A DNA stretch of 64,000 nt from an uncultured bacterium (GTDB lineage Bacteria; Desulfobacterota; Binatia; UBA1149; CAITLU01). Positions 34,473 through 43,293 of the stretch are shown here, piece after piece. Location of the stretch: positions 281,026 to 345,025 of the forward strand of contig CAITLU010000013.1 in assembly GCA_903893315.1 (NCBI GenBank). Direction: 5' to 3'. The notes under the pieces were generated by a model. The model ran no database searches. It had not been told where the DNA came from and saw only the letters and a list, made by a program, of their open reading frames with translations. Positions within the stretch are counted from its first letter, which is position 1. The number at the start of each line of letters is the position of its first letter. A program made the translations under genes and the position numbers.

Positions 34473-35555
34473 GTGAGCGGAGCACGGCGTCCTTTGCACG
34501 TCCTGGTAATCGTCGGAGGACGCTCCGCGGAGCATCCCATCTCGCTTCGCTCGGGCGCCACCGTTGTTTCAGCCCTGGCCGGCACACCTCACCGCGTTAC
34601 CCTGGTCGGCATCACACGCGACGGCCTTTGGCTCTACGGTGACATCGGGCCGCAACTGGAAAGGGCTCGCACGCAAATCCTGGACCTGGACCCGACCGGA
34701 TTGAGACCCGTCACCTTGGGCTGGGACGGCTCCGCCACTCGCCTGCTGCCCATCAAAGGTCCCCCTCTGGAACCCGCGGTTGACCCGATCGACGTCGTTT
34801 TTCCGATGTTGCACGGGCCCAACGGCGAAGACGGAACCGTCCAGGGACTACTCGAGTCGGTGCGAGTGCCCTACGTCGGGGCCGGCACAACAGCCAGTGC
34901 TCTGGCCATGGACAAGCTGGCGATGAAGACCCTTTGCGCCGGCGCAGGCCTGCCCCAGTGCGAGTTTCTGTGGGCCAGGGACCACGACGCAACCGAAGTC
35001 CATAACGAAATCGAGGCTGCGTTCGGCTACCCCTGCTACGTCAAACCGGCCAACCTCGGATCGTCGGTTGGCGTGTCACGGGTGAAGGATCGGAACGAAC
35101 TGGCCGCGGCCCTTACCGAGGCACGCCTTTATGACGACCGCGTCCTGGTCGAACGAGCCGTCAATGCTCGCGAGATAGAGATTGCGGTGCTTGGAAGCAG
35201 GCCGGTGGAACTCTCGCCGGTAGGCGAGATCCTGCCAGCCGACGGGTTCTACGACTTCGAGAGCAAATATGTAGACGCCAGCGCGGGACTGCGCGCACCC
35301 ACCGAAGTGCCGGCTCCGGCGCTGGCACGTATCCGCGAGGTAGCCACCGCAGCCTGGGAACTGATAGGTGGTCGCGGCATGGCGCGCATCGATTTTTTTC
35401 TCGAGCGCGGCAGTGACGTCGTCTTTCTCAACGAGATCAATACCATTCCCGGCTTCACCCAGATCAGCATGTACCCGCGCCTGTGGGGAGCGGCGGGACT
35501 GCCCCTGCCAGAGCTGGTAGAAAAGCTGCTGGCGCTGGCACTCCAGAAACGGTGA
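34473..35555 (+). CDS. ddl: D-alanine--D-alanine ligase
   Basis: A 360-residue ATP-grasp enzyme that makes D-Ala-D-Ala for peptidoglycan. It has GGRSAEHPISLRSG at the N-terminus, FPMLHGPNGEDGTVQGLLE, DKLAMKTLCAGAGLP, YVKPANLGSSVGVSRV, the insertion YDFESKY (catalytic loop, typical of vancomycin-sensitive Ddl with Y-x2-K-Y), ARIDFFLE and LNEINTIPGFTQISMYP. The GTG start at 34473 follows an AGAGGTGAG site. It lies outside a dcw cluster and is translationally coupled to the following TPR gene by a GTGA overlap. D-Ala-D-Lac ligases have altered omega-loop residues that are not seen here. Confidence 0.94.
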   Translation: MSGARRPLHVLVIVGGRSAEHPISLRSGATVVSALAGTPHRVTLVGITRDGLWLYGDIGPQLERARTQILDLDPTGLRPVTLGWDGSATRLLPIKGPPLEPAVDPIDVVFPMLHGPNGEDGTVQGLLESVRVPYVGAGTTASALAMDKLAMKTLCAGAGLPQCEFLWARDHDATEVHNEIEAAFGYPCYVKPANLGSSVGVSRVKDRNELAAALTEARLYDDRVLVERAVNAREIEIAVLGSRPVELSPVGEILPADGFYDFESKYVDASAGLRAPTEVPAPALARIREVATAAWELIGGRGMARIDFFLERGSDVVFLNEINTIPGFTQISMYPRLWGAAGLPLPELVEKLLALALQKR

Positions 35556-36160
35556 AGCACTCCTCTGCATACCCGCTTGGTCTCCTCTTCGTAGCGGCCT
35601 TCGCAGTCGGCGTCTGGTTGATGCGCTCCCCCGTATCGCAGGAGCCGGCGTCACCTGCGCCTGCCGAGGCACAACGCACGGTCGCGACTACGCCGCGCCA
35701 AACCGAAGACGCCGCGCCGACACAAGCGCCTTTGCGGCCCGTTGTACCGGCACCGGCACCGCCAGTCCCCGCGCCCGACCCGGCACGCGCAGCTGAATTC
35801 CGCGCCCAGGCCGACGCCTTCCTCAAGGAAGCCAAGATCCTCGAAGCTATCGACGCCTTCGAGAAAGCCCTCCAGGCCGACCCTTCCTCCGCCAGGAACC
35901 ACGGCGACTACGGTCACCTGCTGCGCGACCTCACGGCCATCGACAAGGCTCTCTACCATCTGCGACGGGCGACCGAACTGGATCCCGGCAACCCCGACCG
36001 CTGGATTGAGCTGGCCAACGCTTATTATCTGAAACCCGACCCCGGCAAGGCCTGGGAAGCCGAAAAACAGGCGCGTGCTGCCGACCCGAACCTCAAGCTG
36101 CGCCGCAGCCCCCGCGGTCTTGCCGAACGTGCGGATGACACAGCGCGGCCCGAGAAATAG
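35552..36160 (+). CDS. Membrane-anchored TPR protein
   Basis: A 202-residue protein with one N-terminal membrane anchor (YPLGLLFVAAFAVGVWLM), a Pro/Ala-rich linker of about 55 residues, and two to three TPR units (AKILEAIDAFEKALQADPSS, IDKALYHLRRATELDPGNP). This topology suggests an envelope scaffold. GTG 35552-35554 overlaps the ddl stop (TGA 35553-35555), so it is translated together with ddl; earlier in-frame codons lie inside ddl. A role in cell-wall assembly is inferred only from that coupling. Confidence 0.8.
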   Translation: MKHSSAYPLGLLFVAAFAVGVWLMRSPVSQEPASPAPAEAQRTVATTPRQTEDAAPTQAPLRPVVPAPAPPVPAPDPARAAEFRAQADAFLKEAKILEAIDAFEKALQADPSSARNHGDYGHLLRDLTAIDKALYHLRRATELDPGNPDRWIELANAYYLKPDPGKAWEAEKQARAADPNLKLRRSPRGLAERADDTARPEK

Positions 36161-36243
36161 AAAAGTGACTTGACCAAGCTTTGCGGCCCGTGTTAGGCGG
36201 GCCGAGGCGATTTTCGATCATTCGGCTCTACACGGAGGAGTTC

Positions 36244-37698
36244 ATGAAATCTGTATCTTGTTCGATCGCGCTGCTTAGCGCGTTTGCTCTAGCTGTGCTC
36301 GCCACCCCGGCCGGCGCATTCCAGGATTGTCCGACCGGCGTACCCTGCACCATGTACACGGGCGCCGGCAGCAACGGCTCGTTCTTCAGAATCAGCGTCC
36401 CCACCGATTGGGACGGCGATCTGGTGGTCTACAATCACGGCTTCGACCTCAACCGCAAACACATCCGCGGCCACGAAACCTGCGAGAACAACGGAGCGCT
36501 GCACTGCGAGGCCGACGCCGACTGCGGCGCCGACATTGCCTGCAACGAAATCTCCTACTCCGGCCTCGACGCGTTGCTGCTGCCGATGCACAAGGCCGTG
36601 GCGGCAAGTACCTACAGCGATACCGGCTGGGCGCCGTTCCACTCGGCCAAGGACATCCAGGAGATCCTCAAGTTCGTCAAGAAAGAGCCGGCCATCGGCA
36701 AGCCCAAGCGCGTGATCATCACCGGCCACTCGGGCGGCGGCGCGGTCACGGCTGACGCGACTCTCAACATGAAGATCGACGGCGCCGTCCCGATGTGCGG
36801 CGCGGTGGCCGGCGGCCTGCCGACCTGGGACGTGGCCGGCGACGTCCGCCTCGTCTACGATTTCCTCTGTGATGAAGTCACCGGAGGCAAGTTCAACTCC
36901 GCGCCCGATCTCGGCGAAAAGACCAGTGCCAATTCAGGCGCCGACTCGGTCGGCATGGCGCTGAAGGTCAACACCTGCTTCGGCGTATTGTTCCCGAGCA
37001 GCGATCCCGTGGAAGCCGAGGCCCAGGCCAATCGCTTTGACGATTTCATCGCGCTGACGAGGTTCACCGGCACCGGAACGGAAGCGCTCACCGCGATCGG
37101 TTTCACCACCCTCGGCCTCGGCGACTTCGTGCGCGACCCGAAACGCCTGAACGGGAAGCGCATCGGCTTCAACTCGGGCCCCGACCTCGACTACACCTCG
37201 ATGGGTACCGATCTCGCGCTGGCCGCTGAGTACAATGTCGGCGTCAAACGCCTCACCAAAGGCAGCGGACGTGCCAAGCTGACCAAGGCCAGCTACCCAG
37301 ATTTCACCAAGGGCAAAGGCAAGAAAGTCGCCTACCCGATCCTGTCAATGGCCGGTGCACAGGACTGGCTGGTGATCCCGCCGTTCCAGAGCGTCTACGA
37401 CCGGGCTGCCCAGATCGGCGGCAAGCTGCTGACCCAGACCTGGATTCACACCTATGGTCACTGTGTCTTCACTGAGCAGGAGACCGCCGCGCTCTTCCAG
37501 GAGTACTTCGCGTGGCTCGACAGCGCCGACCTTGCAGCCGCCCAGCCCAGCGCCGAAGACATCAAGCAGGCTTGCCTGGCTCTTCCCGACGGCATCGACG
37601 GCGACACCTGCAACTTCGACACGAGCTACGTGAACACCAATCTCGACGATCGGATTCCCGCGCGCAACGATTGGCCTGGAGCGGCATACAGCCACTGA
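36244..37698 (+). CDS. Secreted alpha/beta hydrolase with Cys-rich insert
   Basis: A 484-residue exported protein with a signal peptide (residues 1-25, ending in PAGA). The catalytic fold shows the oxyanion region VVYNHGFDLN (62-71), the nucleophile elbow ITGHSGGGAV with S163, and a late histidine in THIYGHC-like HTYGHCVF. Between the oxyanion strand and the elbow is a short Cys-rich insert (C80, C88, C94, C100). The protein is probably disulfide-stabilised and acts on an ester or amide in the periplasm or outside the cell; family members of this shape include prolyl-aminopeptidase-like and polyester-cleaving hydrolases, but I do not assign one. ATG 36244 is preceded by GGAGGAG, so the upstream extension is rejected. 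Hairpins follow the stop. Confidence 0.82.
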   Translation: MKSVSCSIALLSAFALAVLATPAGAFQDCPTGVPCTMYTGAGSNGSFFRISVPTDWDGDLVVYNHGFDLNRKHIRGHETCENNGALHCEADADCGADIACNEISYSGLDALLLPMHKAVAASTYSDTGWAPFHSAKDIQEILKFVKKEPAIGKPKRVIITGHSGGGAVTADATLNMKIDGAVPMCGAVAGGLPTWDVAGDVRLVYDFLCDEVTGGKFNSAPDLGEKTSANSGADSVGMALKVNTCFGVLFPSSDPVEAEAQANRFDDFIALTRFTGTGTEALTAIGFTTLGLGDFVRDPKRLNGKRIGFNSGPDLDYTSMGTDLALAAEYNVGVKRLTKGSGRAKLTKASYPDFTKGKGKKVAYPILSMAGAQDWLVIPPFQSVYDRAAQIGGKLLTQTWIHTYGHCVFTEQETAALFQEYFAWLDSADLAAAQPSAEDIKQACLALPDGIDGDTCNFDTSYVNTNLDDRIPARNDWPGAAYSH

Positions 37699-37726
37699 GT
37701 TCACCAGGGTTAGGTTGGAAGAAGAC

Positions 37727-37752
37727 GGCCCTCGCTCGCACGAGCGAGGGCC
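37727..37752 (+). terminator. Perfect 26-nt palindromic hairpin after the hydrolase gene
   Basis: A 12-bp perfect stem (ggccctcgctcg / cgagcgagggcc) closes a 2-nt centre, 28 nt past the hydrolase stop. On the plus strand it is followed by gcgaaaaagc rather than a T run; on the minus strand by gtcttcttcc. It probably ends transcription of the hydrolase gene, perhaps in both directions, or protects 3' ends. Confidence 0.5.
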
Positions 37753-37762
37753 GCGAAAAAGC

Positions 37763-37793
37763 GAAGCCCTCGGCCCCTCAGGCCGGGGGCTTC
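37763..37793 (-). terminator. Rho-independent terminator overlapping the acyl-CoA synthetase stop codon
   Basis: On the minus strand a 13-bp stem (one G-T wobble) with a 5-nt loop is followed directly by GCTTTTTCGC, a proper U tract. The TGA stop of the synthetase gene lies within the hairpin, so a ribosome finishing translation would cover it. Confidence 0.75.
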
Positions 37794-39376
37794 GCAGTCT
37801 TGGGGGCATCGCGAAGAACGCGACGCAGCACCTTGCCGACGGCGTTGCGAGGAAGTTCGTTCACGAACTCGAAAGAGCGCGGTTTCTTGTACGGCGCAGT
37901 CTGCTGCGCGACGTGAGCGGCCAGTTCGTCCGCGCTCGCGGCCGCTCCCGGTCGCAGAACCACCGCCGCGTGTACAACTTCGCCCCACAACTGACTCGGC
38001 AGCCCCGCCACCGCCGCTTCGAGCACGGCCGGATGGCTGGAGAGCGCGTTCTCTACTTCGCGTGGGTAAACGTTGAAGCCGCCACTGACGATCATGTCGT
38101 GGAGACGGTCGACGATCGTGACGAAGCCCTGCTGGTCGCGCACCGCCAGGTCTCCGGTGTGCATCCAGCCATCGGCATCGAGCCCCTTGCCGGCCTCGTC
38201 GCCGACATTACGGCCCTTTCCCCAATAGCCGCTCATGGTATTGGCGCCGCGCAGCAGAATCTGCCCGACGCTGCCCGGCTCCAGATCGCGGCCCGCGTCG
38301 TCGACAATGCGGAGCTGGCCCACCGACGTCGGCCGTCCGCACGAAGCAAGACGCTGAAGAAGGACCTCTTCCGATCCATCGACCACGTGGTCTTCGCGAC
38401 TCAGGGCAACGGCCGGCCAGTTGGATTCGGTCAGTCCGTAGATCTGCACGAACACCGGCCCGAGAAGCTCAAGCCCGATGCGCAGCCGATCCACCGGCAT
38501 CGAGGCGCCCCCGTAGACGATGGTGCGTAGACTGCGCAGACGCGAAACACGGTCGCTGGCCTGAAGTGATTCGATCAACCGCACCAGCATCGTCGGGACC
38601 AGAAAAACCGCGCTGACTTGCTCGGATTCGACAAGACTCGCAAAACCCTCCTCGTGGAAGTGCTCGACGAGCAGAGCTTTTGCACCGACCGCCGCGTGAG
38701 GGAGCCACATCGCGCCGGCCGCGTGTGTCATCGGCGCCACCTGAGCCAGAACATCTTGCGCGCGCAGAGGTGCCAGAACTTCGCCGACGGCCGCGAACGA
38801 GGCGTCATAACAGCGACGCGGCAGTACCGCGCCCTTGGGCAGGCCGGCTGTTCCGGAGGTGTAGCGAATGCGAACCGGATCTTCAGGGCCAGGTTCGCGC
38901 GCAGGCAGGCGAGGTTCGGCTTCCTGGAGAAGGCGCTGCCACTGGCCGTCACCTCCCACCACGACGACACGGCAATCGGCAGGAAGATCGATCCCCGCGA
39001 TCGCTCCCTGATATTTCTCCGCCACCAATAACAGACGCGGGGAGCTGTCGCGGAGCAGCAAACCGTGTTCGTGAGCCGAGAAACGTGCGTTCAAAGCCAC
39101 CCAAAGGTAGCCGCCGAGCAGGCAGGCCCACTCACTCACCACCATCTCGGGAGAGTTGTCGAGCAGAACCGCGACGCGGTCGCCGGGCCGCAGCCCCAGA
39201 CGACGGCCTAGCGCGTCGCCGAAACGAAGAGTGCGATCGTAGAGTTCCGCGTAGGTCAGCGAATCGACGATGCGGTAGGCGTCTTCGATAGACCCTGAGC
39301 CTTTCAATGTCTGCAGGGCAACGCGCGCGCCGTGGCGGCGGCAAGCCGAATGGATAACGTCGCAGACCGAAGTCAT
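37778..39376 (-). CDS. AMP-binding acyl-CoA synthetase/ligase
   Basis: A 532-residue ANL-superfamily ligase that activates a carboxylate to acyl-AMP and then acyl-CoA. Core motifs are the P-loop IRYTSGTAGLPKG (172-182), YGLTE, the ATP-binding DADGWMHTGDLAV and the hinge R-L-H-D (DRLHDMIVSGGFNVYPREVE), with the C-terminal catalytic lysine K515 in ELPRNAVGKVLRR. The opening (MTSVCDVIHSACRRHG) and length suggest a long-chain or aromatic acid ligase, but the substrate pocket is not interpretable by eye. ATG at 39376. coaE, 36 bp upstream on the same strand, makes the CoA it uses, though co-transcription is not proven. Confidence 0.9.
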   Translation of the reverse strand: MTSVCDVIHSACRRHGARVALQTLKGSGSIEDAYRIVDSLTYAELYDRTLRFGDALGRRLGLRPGDRVAVLLDNSPEMVVSEWACLLGGYLWVALNARFSAHEHGLLLRDSSPRLLLVAEKYQGAIAGIDLPADCRVVVVGGDGQWQRLLQEAEPRLPAREPGPEDPVRIRYTSGTAGLPKGAVLPRRCYDASFAAVGEVLAPLRAQDVLAQVAPMTHAAGAMWLPHAAVGAKALLVEHFHEEGFASLVESEQVSAVFLVPTMLVRLIESLQASDRVSRLRSLRTIVYGGASMPVDRLRIGLELLGPVFVQIYGLTESNWPAVALSREDHVVDGSEEVLLQRLASCGRPTSVGQLRIVDDAGRDLEPGSVGQILLRGANTMSGYWGKGRNVGDEAGKGLDADGWMHTGDLAVRDQQGFVTIVDRLHDMIVSGGFNVYPREVENALSSHPAVLEAAVAGLPSQLWGEVVHAAVVLRPGAAASADELAAHVAQQTAPYKKPRSFEFVNELPRNAVGKVLRRVLRDAPKTAKPPA

Positions 39377-39412
39377 CGGGCCAGGCTCAATCCTAGGTTT
39401 TTCAACGGGCTC

Positions 39413-40033
39413 TCAGGCGGCAGGCTCGGCAAGCTCGTCCTGCAGCCGGCTCCAGGCTTCCTGCACTTCACCTTCCAGATCCAGCAACGTGCCGTCGTTC
39501 TCGATCACATACGTGGCGATCGCGCGTCGGGTCTCGTTGCTGGCCTGCGAAGCCATGCGCAGGCGCGCTTCGGCCTCGTTCATGCCTCGCAGGTTGACCA
39601 ACCGGTCGAGAACCACTGACGGCTCCGAGAGCACCACCCAGAGACGGCCGGCGCCGCCGCTCCAACCGGTTTCGGTCATCAGCGCCGCCTCGATCACGAT
39701 CACGGCCTCGGCGTCTTCAGCCACGAACTCCGCAATGCGCCTGGCGACCTCCGCACGTACCAGCGGATGCACGATGCGGTTGAGGTCTTCGAGCGCCTCT
39801 CTGTCACCGAACACGACGCCGCCGAGTCTGACCCTGTCGATTGCCCCGTCCTCTGACACGACCCCATGGCCGAACCTCTCGATCACGCGCTCGTAGCCGA
39901 GAGTTCCCGGCGCGTAGATCTCATGGGCCACGCGATCTGCATCGATCACTTTGGCGCCGCGCTCTTCGAGCAGCCGCGCCACGGTCGATTTTCCCGAACC
40001 GATTCCACCTGTAAGACCGACAAGAGTTGCCAT
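39413..40033 (-). CDS. coaE: Dephospho-CoA kinase
   Basis: A 206-residue P-loop kinase that catalyses the last step of coenzyme A synthesis. It has GLTGGIGSGKSTVAR (P-loop at 9-16), IDADRVAHEIYAPG, FGDREALEDLNRIVHPLVR and VIVIEAALMTETGW, all typical of CoaE. Length matches the bacterial family (about 200 residues). ATG at 40033. A 240-bp divergent interval separates it from the GT-C protein gene. Confidence 0.95.
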   Translation of the reverse strand: MATLVGLTGGIGSGKSTVARLLEERGAKVIDADRVAHEIYAPGTLGYERVIERFGHGVVSEDGAIDRVRLGGVVFGDREALEDLNRIVHPLVRAEVARRIAEFVAEDAEAVIVIEAALMTETGWSGGAGRLWVVLSEPSVVLDRLVNLRGMNEAEARLRMASQASNETRRAIATYVIENDGTLLDLEGEVQEAWSRLQDELAEPAA

Positions 40034-40272
40034 GTGGAGATTCTATTCAGACTCGTATCTTGGGCAACGCGAGGGATCCTCATCGGGCTCGGCCGCGGCG
40101 TTGGCGGAACCAATCGATAACGGCCGAATCATCCCGGCATGGTCCGCCGTCCGATCACGACGCCGGCCCCGGCATTGACCTTGGCGCGGCACGAGTCATC
40201 CTGACGCGTGCCGCAAGCGGCCGGTGCCACTTCAGCATCGGCGCTGGCAAGTTTACCTCGACAGGCGCCCTG

Positions 40273-41724
40273 ATGAACGACTCTCGCTCCGACCGTCTTG
40301 TGGGCACCGCGCTTCTGGTTGCGGGCCTGGCCTATTTCGCAGGCTTCACGCCTTGGACAAGACCGGTGCTGCTGGACGCCGCGACCTGGGATTACATGTC
40401 CCTGGAAGTGGCCCGCGGCCTGGTACCGTACAGAGACATCTTCCTGCATAAGACTCCTGGCGGCGCTTTCATCGGTGCCGTCGGAGTCCTGCTCGGCTCG
40501 GTATTGGGAGTCGAGCCTGTATTGGCCGCGCACGCTCTTTTTCTTTTCCTCGGTGCGCTGGCGCCGGTGGTGCTGTTCTTGTTGTGCAGGCCCAAGGTCG
40601 GAACCGCGGCGGCATTGTGCGCCGGCGTCGCGCTGCTTGCCTACGACGAATGGGCGATCTCCGCCCTCGAAGGTTGTCTGCCAAAGGGACCCACCGTGCT
40701 CTTTGGCCTCATGTCGATGCTCGCCGCCGAACGCAGGCTGTCCTTCGTCAGCGGTCTGGCCGGCGGCGTCTCGGTGCTGTGCTGGCAGCCGGGCCTCGCC
40801 TTTCTCGTCGGTTCATTCGCGACGTTGACGCGCGAACACAACGGCGACTCGAGGAGAGGACGCGACGGTCTGCTGCGACGGCTGGCGCTGTTGGCAACCG
40901 GCGCCGCGCTGCCTTCGCTGGTCTTGCTGGGATGGCTGGCAGCCGTCGGAGGGTTGCGCGACTTCTTCGACCAGGCCGTGCTGTTCAACGTCTTCTACAT
41001 CGAGAGCAAGGCCCGCACGCCGTACGGAACTCTGCGCGCCGTGGTCTCGTTGTTTCGCGAATGGAACACGATTGAAGTGCTGCTGGTTCCGGCGGCGCTG
41101 CTCGGGCTGGCCGTGACGAGGCCCCGCTTGCCGCTCTCCCACGTGGTGGCGGCCGCTGTCTATGCCGGAATGCTCTTCCTCAGCCTCCAATCATGGCCAG
41201 ACCTGATCCTGCTTGGACCGGCCGTAGCAACCGTGCTGGGCGTTGGACTTTACGGCCTGTTGCACTCGCGTCTGAGCGGCCGAACCGCCCTCGCCGTGAC
41301 GCTGATCGTCCTGACGTTGGCCGCTCTCCCCGACGCGAAGACGAAATTCCATCCGCCGATCACGTTCGCGCAGCAGAAGGCCAGACTCCTGGCGGTCGTC
41401 CCTGAGCTGACGCCGCAGGACGACGTGGTCATGGTCAGCGTGCCGGAGTACCTGATCCACGCCGGCCGCCGCAACGGTTGGAAGTGGCCGTACCTATGGT
41501 TCGGAGTCGACCAATTCGCCGAGGCCCACACCGAGGGCGGCTTCGACGGCATCCTCGCAGACCTCGCGGCCAAGAATCCGCGCGTGATCCTGATCGGGCG
41601 GCACTGGAAGGGACCCCGACGCCAGCGCTTCGAAGAGTGGGCCGCGGCGCGCTACACCGTCCGTGAAGCACGCGTATTCCCCCACGTTCGCCTGCCGCTG
41701 CGCATATACGAGCGGCGTGAATAA
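40273..41724 (+). CDS. GT-C-type membrane glycosyltransferase-like protein
   Basis: A 483-residue protein with roughly ten membrane segments and an acidic first extracytoplasmic loop (LDAATWDYMSLEVARGLVPY), the layout of GT39/DUF2029-type polyprenyl-sugar glycosyltransferases. The RDIFLHKTPGG motif after the first loop is seen in related uncharacterised membrane proteins (PYRDIFxHKPPG-like). The C-terminal 120 residues form a soluble domain (MVSVPEYLIHAGRRNGW, ADLAAKNPRVILIGRHW). Donor and acceptor are unknown. The start ATG at 40273 fits the first helix; an upstream in-frame extension to about 40027 overlaps coaE antisense and is discarded. Confidence 0.75.
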   Translation: MNDSRSDRLVGTALLVAGLAYFAGFTPWTRPVLLDAATWDYMSLEVARGLVPYRDIFLHKTPGGAFIGAVGVLLGSVLGVEPVLAAHALFLFLGALAPVVLFLLCRPKVGTAAALCAGVALLAYDEWAISALEGCLPKGPTVLFGLMSMLAAERRLSFVSGLAGGVSVLCWQPGLAFLVGSFATLTREHNGDSRRGRDGLLRRLALLATGAALPSLVLLGWLAAVGGLRDFFDQAVLFNVFYIESKARTPYGTLRAVVSLFREWNTIEVLLVPAALLGLAVTRPRLPLSHVVAAAVYAGMLFLSLQSWPDLILLGPAVATVLGVGLYGLLHSRLSGRTALAVTLIVLTLAALPDAKTKFHPPITFAQQKARLLAVVPELTPQDDVVMVSVPEYLIHAGRRNGWKWPYLWFGVDQFAEAHTEGGFDGILADLAAKNPRVILIGRHWKGPRRQRFEEWAAARYTVREARVFPHVRLPLRIYERRE

Positions 41725-41795
41725 CCCGTGCGGCCGACGGCGATACCGCCTCGAACCGCGCCCGTCCTAAATCCGGTCGGCGTGGACGGGCTCGA

Positions 41796-42587
41796 TCAAT
41801 AGTTGTCTTTGAGACGACGCGTAGCGGCCAGGATCGATACCGGATCGTCGCCGGCGCTCGGGTCTCGCTCGCGAACCGAAGCCCGCAACTCCGCGCTTTG
41901 AGTGCGCAGGAACGGGTTGGTCGCCTTCTCCAGGGCGATGGTGGTCGGAACGCTGCAACGACCTTCTTTGAGCAGCGCCGCAACGTCTCGACGCCGCTGC
42001 GCCAAGGCTTGGTTGGACGGCTCGAGTGTCGCAGCGAAATTCAGGTTCGTCTGGGTGTATTCGTGGCCGCAGTACACCAGTGTCGAATCCGGAAGAGCGG
42101 CAAGACGGCCGAGCGACGACATCATCTGAGCTGCATCGCCTTCGAAGATGCGGCCGCATCCGCCCGCGAACAGCGTGTCGCCGGTGAAGACCGCGCCGGC
42201 TTCGGCGAAGTAGTAGGCGACGTGGCCGCTGGTGTGCGCAGGAATAAAGACGGCGCGACCGACCAAGGAGCCGAGCGCGAAATCTTCTCCATCCTCGAGT
42301 AGTCGCGTGATCCCGGGAATGCGCTCGGCGTCACCCCGGAAGCCGAACACCTCGACGCTCCCCGGAGGCAGCGCGGCCAGCAGTTCCTCGTTGCCACCGA
42401 CGTGATCGAAGTGATGATGCGTGGAAAGGATGGCGACGATGCGCACGCCTTCGCGTTCTGCCGCACCAAGCACCCTGTCGGCCTCAACGACATCGACAAC
42501 TCCGGCCACCCCGCTCCTCTCATCGATGATGAGGTAAGCGTAGTTGTCCATGAGTTGGTCGACGACTACGATCCGCCAGTTATCCAT
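41796..42587 (-). CDS. gloB: Hydroxyacylglutathione hydrolase (glyoxalase II)
   Basis: A 263-residue metallo-beta-lactamase-fold enzyme with the full glyoxalase II set: STHHHFDHVGG (H57, H59, D61, H62), HTSGHVAYYF, FTGDTLFAGGCGRIFEG and CGHEYTQTNL. It hydrolyses S-lactoylglutathione to lactate and glutathione; gshA for glutathione synthesis is also in the window. It is the last gene of a minus-strand run rlmE, coiled-coil protein, lipoprotein, gloB with 30-115 nt spacings. ATG at 42587. Confidence 0.93.
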   Translation of the reverse strand: MDNWRIVVVDQLMDNYAYLIIDERSGVAGVVDVVEADRVLGAAEREGVRIVAILSTHHHFDHVGGNEELLAALPPGSVEVFGFRGDAERIPGITRLLEDGEDFALGSLVGRAVFIPAHTSGHVAYYFAEAGAVFTGDTLFAGGCGRIFEGDAAQMMSSLGRLAALPDSTLVYCGHEYTQTNLNFAATLEPSNQALAQRRRDVAALLKEGRCSVPTTIALEKATNPFLRTQSAELRASVRERDPSAGDDPVSILAATRRLKDNY

Positions 42588-42627
42588 TGCTCCGAGCCCG
42601 CCCGCCTTTGTCCTGCTCTTCCCGATC

Positions 42628-43263
42628 CTATTGTCCGGCGGGAGCCGGGGCTGCGGGTACGGTTTCGGCCTTGCCCGGTGCTGCGCTCGAATCGTCCTCG
42701 GGTATGCCCGGAAGTTCCGGAGCCTTGAATTTCTTCGTCGATTCGGTCACGCGAATCGTTTCGCCTGTGGCCGGGTCAACGTCTTCGACCTTTACGCGCA
42801 TGAGTTGAGCGGCTTCGTCGTTGACTGAGAATTCGCGGGCAATCGTCTTGTCGCCGCGAAAAGTCTCCGCGTACTCCCTCCAGAACAGGCCGTCCTTCAT
42901 CACGCCGCGATACATGCCGAGCGGGGTTCCGTTCGCCCATACTCGGTACTCCAACCGATCACCGTCGCGCTTGGCTCCGATCACCATGCCGCGCGCCGGA
43001 GGCTGAGCCACTTCGCCCATGAACTTGGCGATTCGATCCCGACCGTAGGCGTCTTTCTTCAGCAGGGGGCCGCCGATGTAGTAGACATACCCCGCCAGTA
43101 TCGGGACCTTGGCGGGACGTGCATCGCCGCCGGCCGCCGTCTGAGCCCCAACAGTCCCGGGAACCGATCCCTTGTTTTCCTTGGCGGGATCCGAAGAACA
43201 GGCGACCCCACAAACAACCACTGCGAGCGCCAGCACGCCCAATCGGACAATCGGTCGAGACAT
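42628..43263 (-). CDS. Putative lipoprotein, unknown function
   Basis: A 211-residue exported protein with basic-hydrophobic N-terminus (MSRPIVRLGVLALAVVV) and a Cys near residue 22 (CGVACSS) that may be lipidated, although Gly at the -3 position is unusual for a lipobox. The mature region has VPILAGYVYYIGG, YRVWANGTPLGMYRGVMKDGL and an acidic C-terminus rich in Ala, Pro and Ser. No domain is recognised. It is spaced 30 nt from the coiled-coil gene and 40 nt from gloB, in the same run. Confidence 0.65.
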   Translation of the reverse strand: MSRPIVRLGVLALAVVVCGVACSSDPAKENKGSVPGTVGAQTAAGGDARPAKVPILAGYVYYIGGPLLKKDAYGRDRIAKFMGEVAQPPARGMVIGAKRDGDRLEYRVWANGTPLGMYRGVMKDGLFWREYAETFRGDKTIAREFSVNDEAAQLMRVKVEDVDPATGETIRVTESTKKFKAPELPGIPEDDSSAAPGKAETVPAAPAPAGQ

Positions 43264-43293
43264 TTACGATTCCTCCCGGAAATCCGTCCAGGT

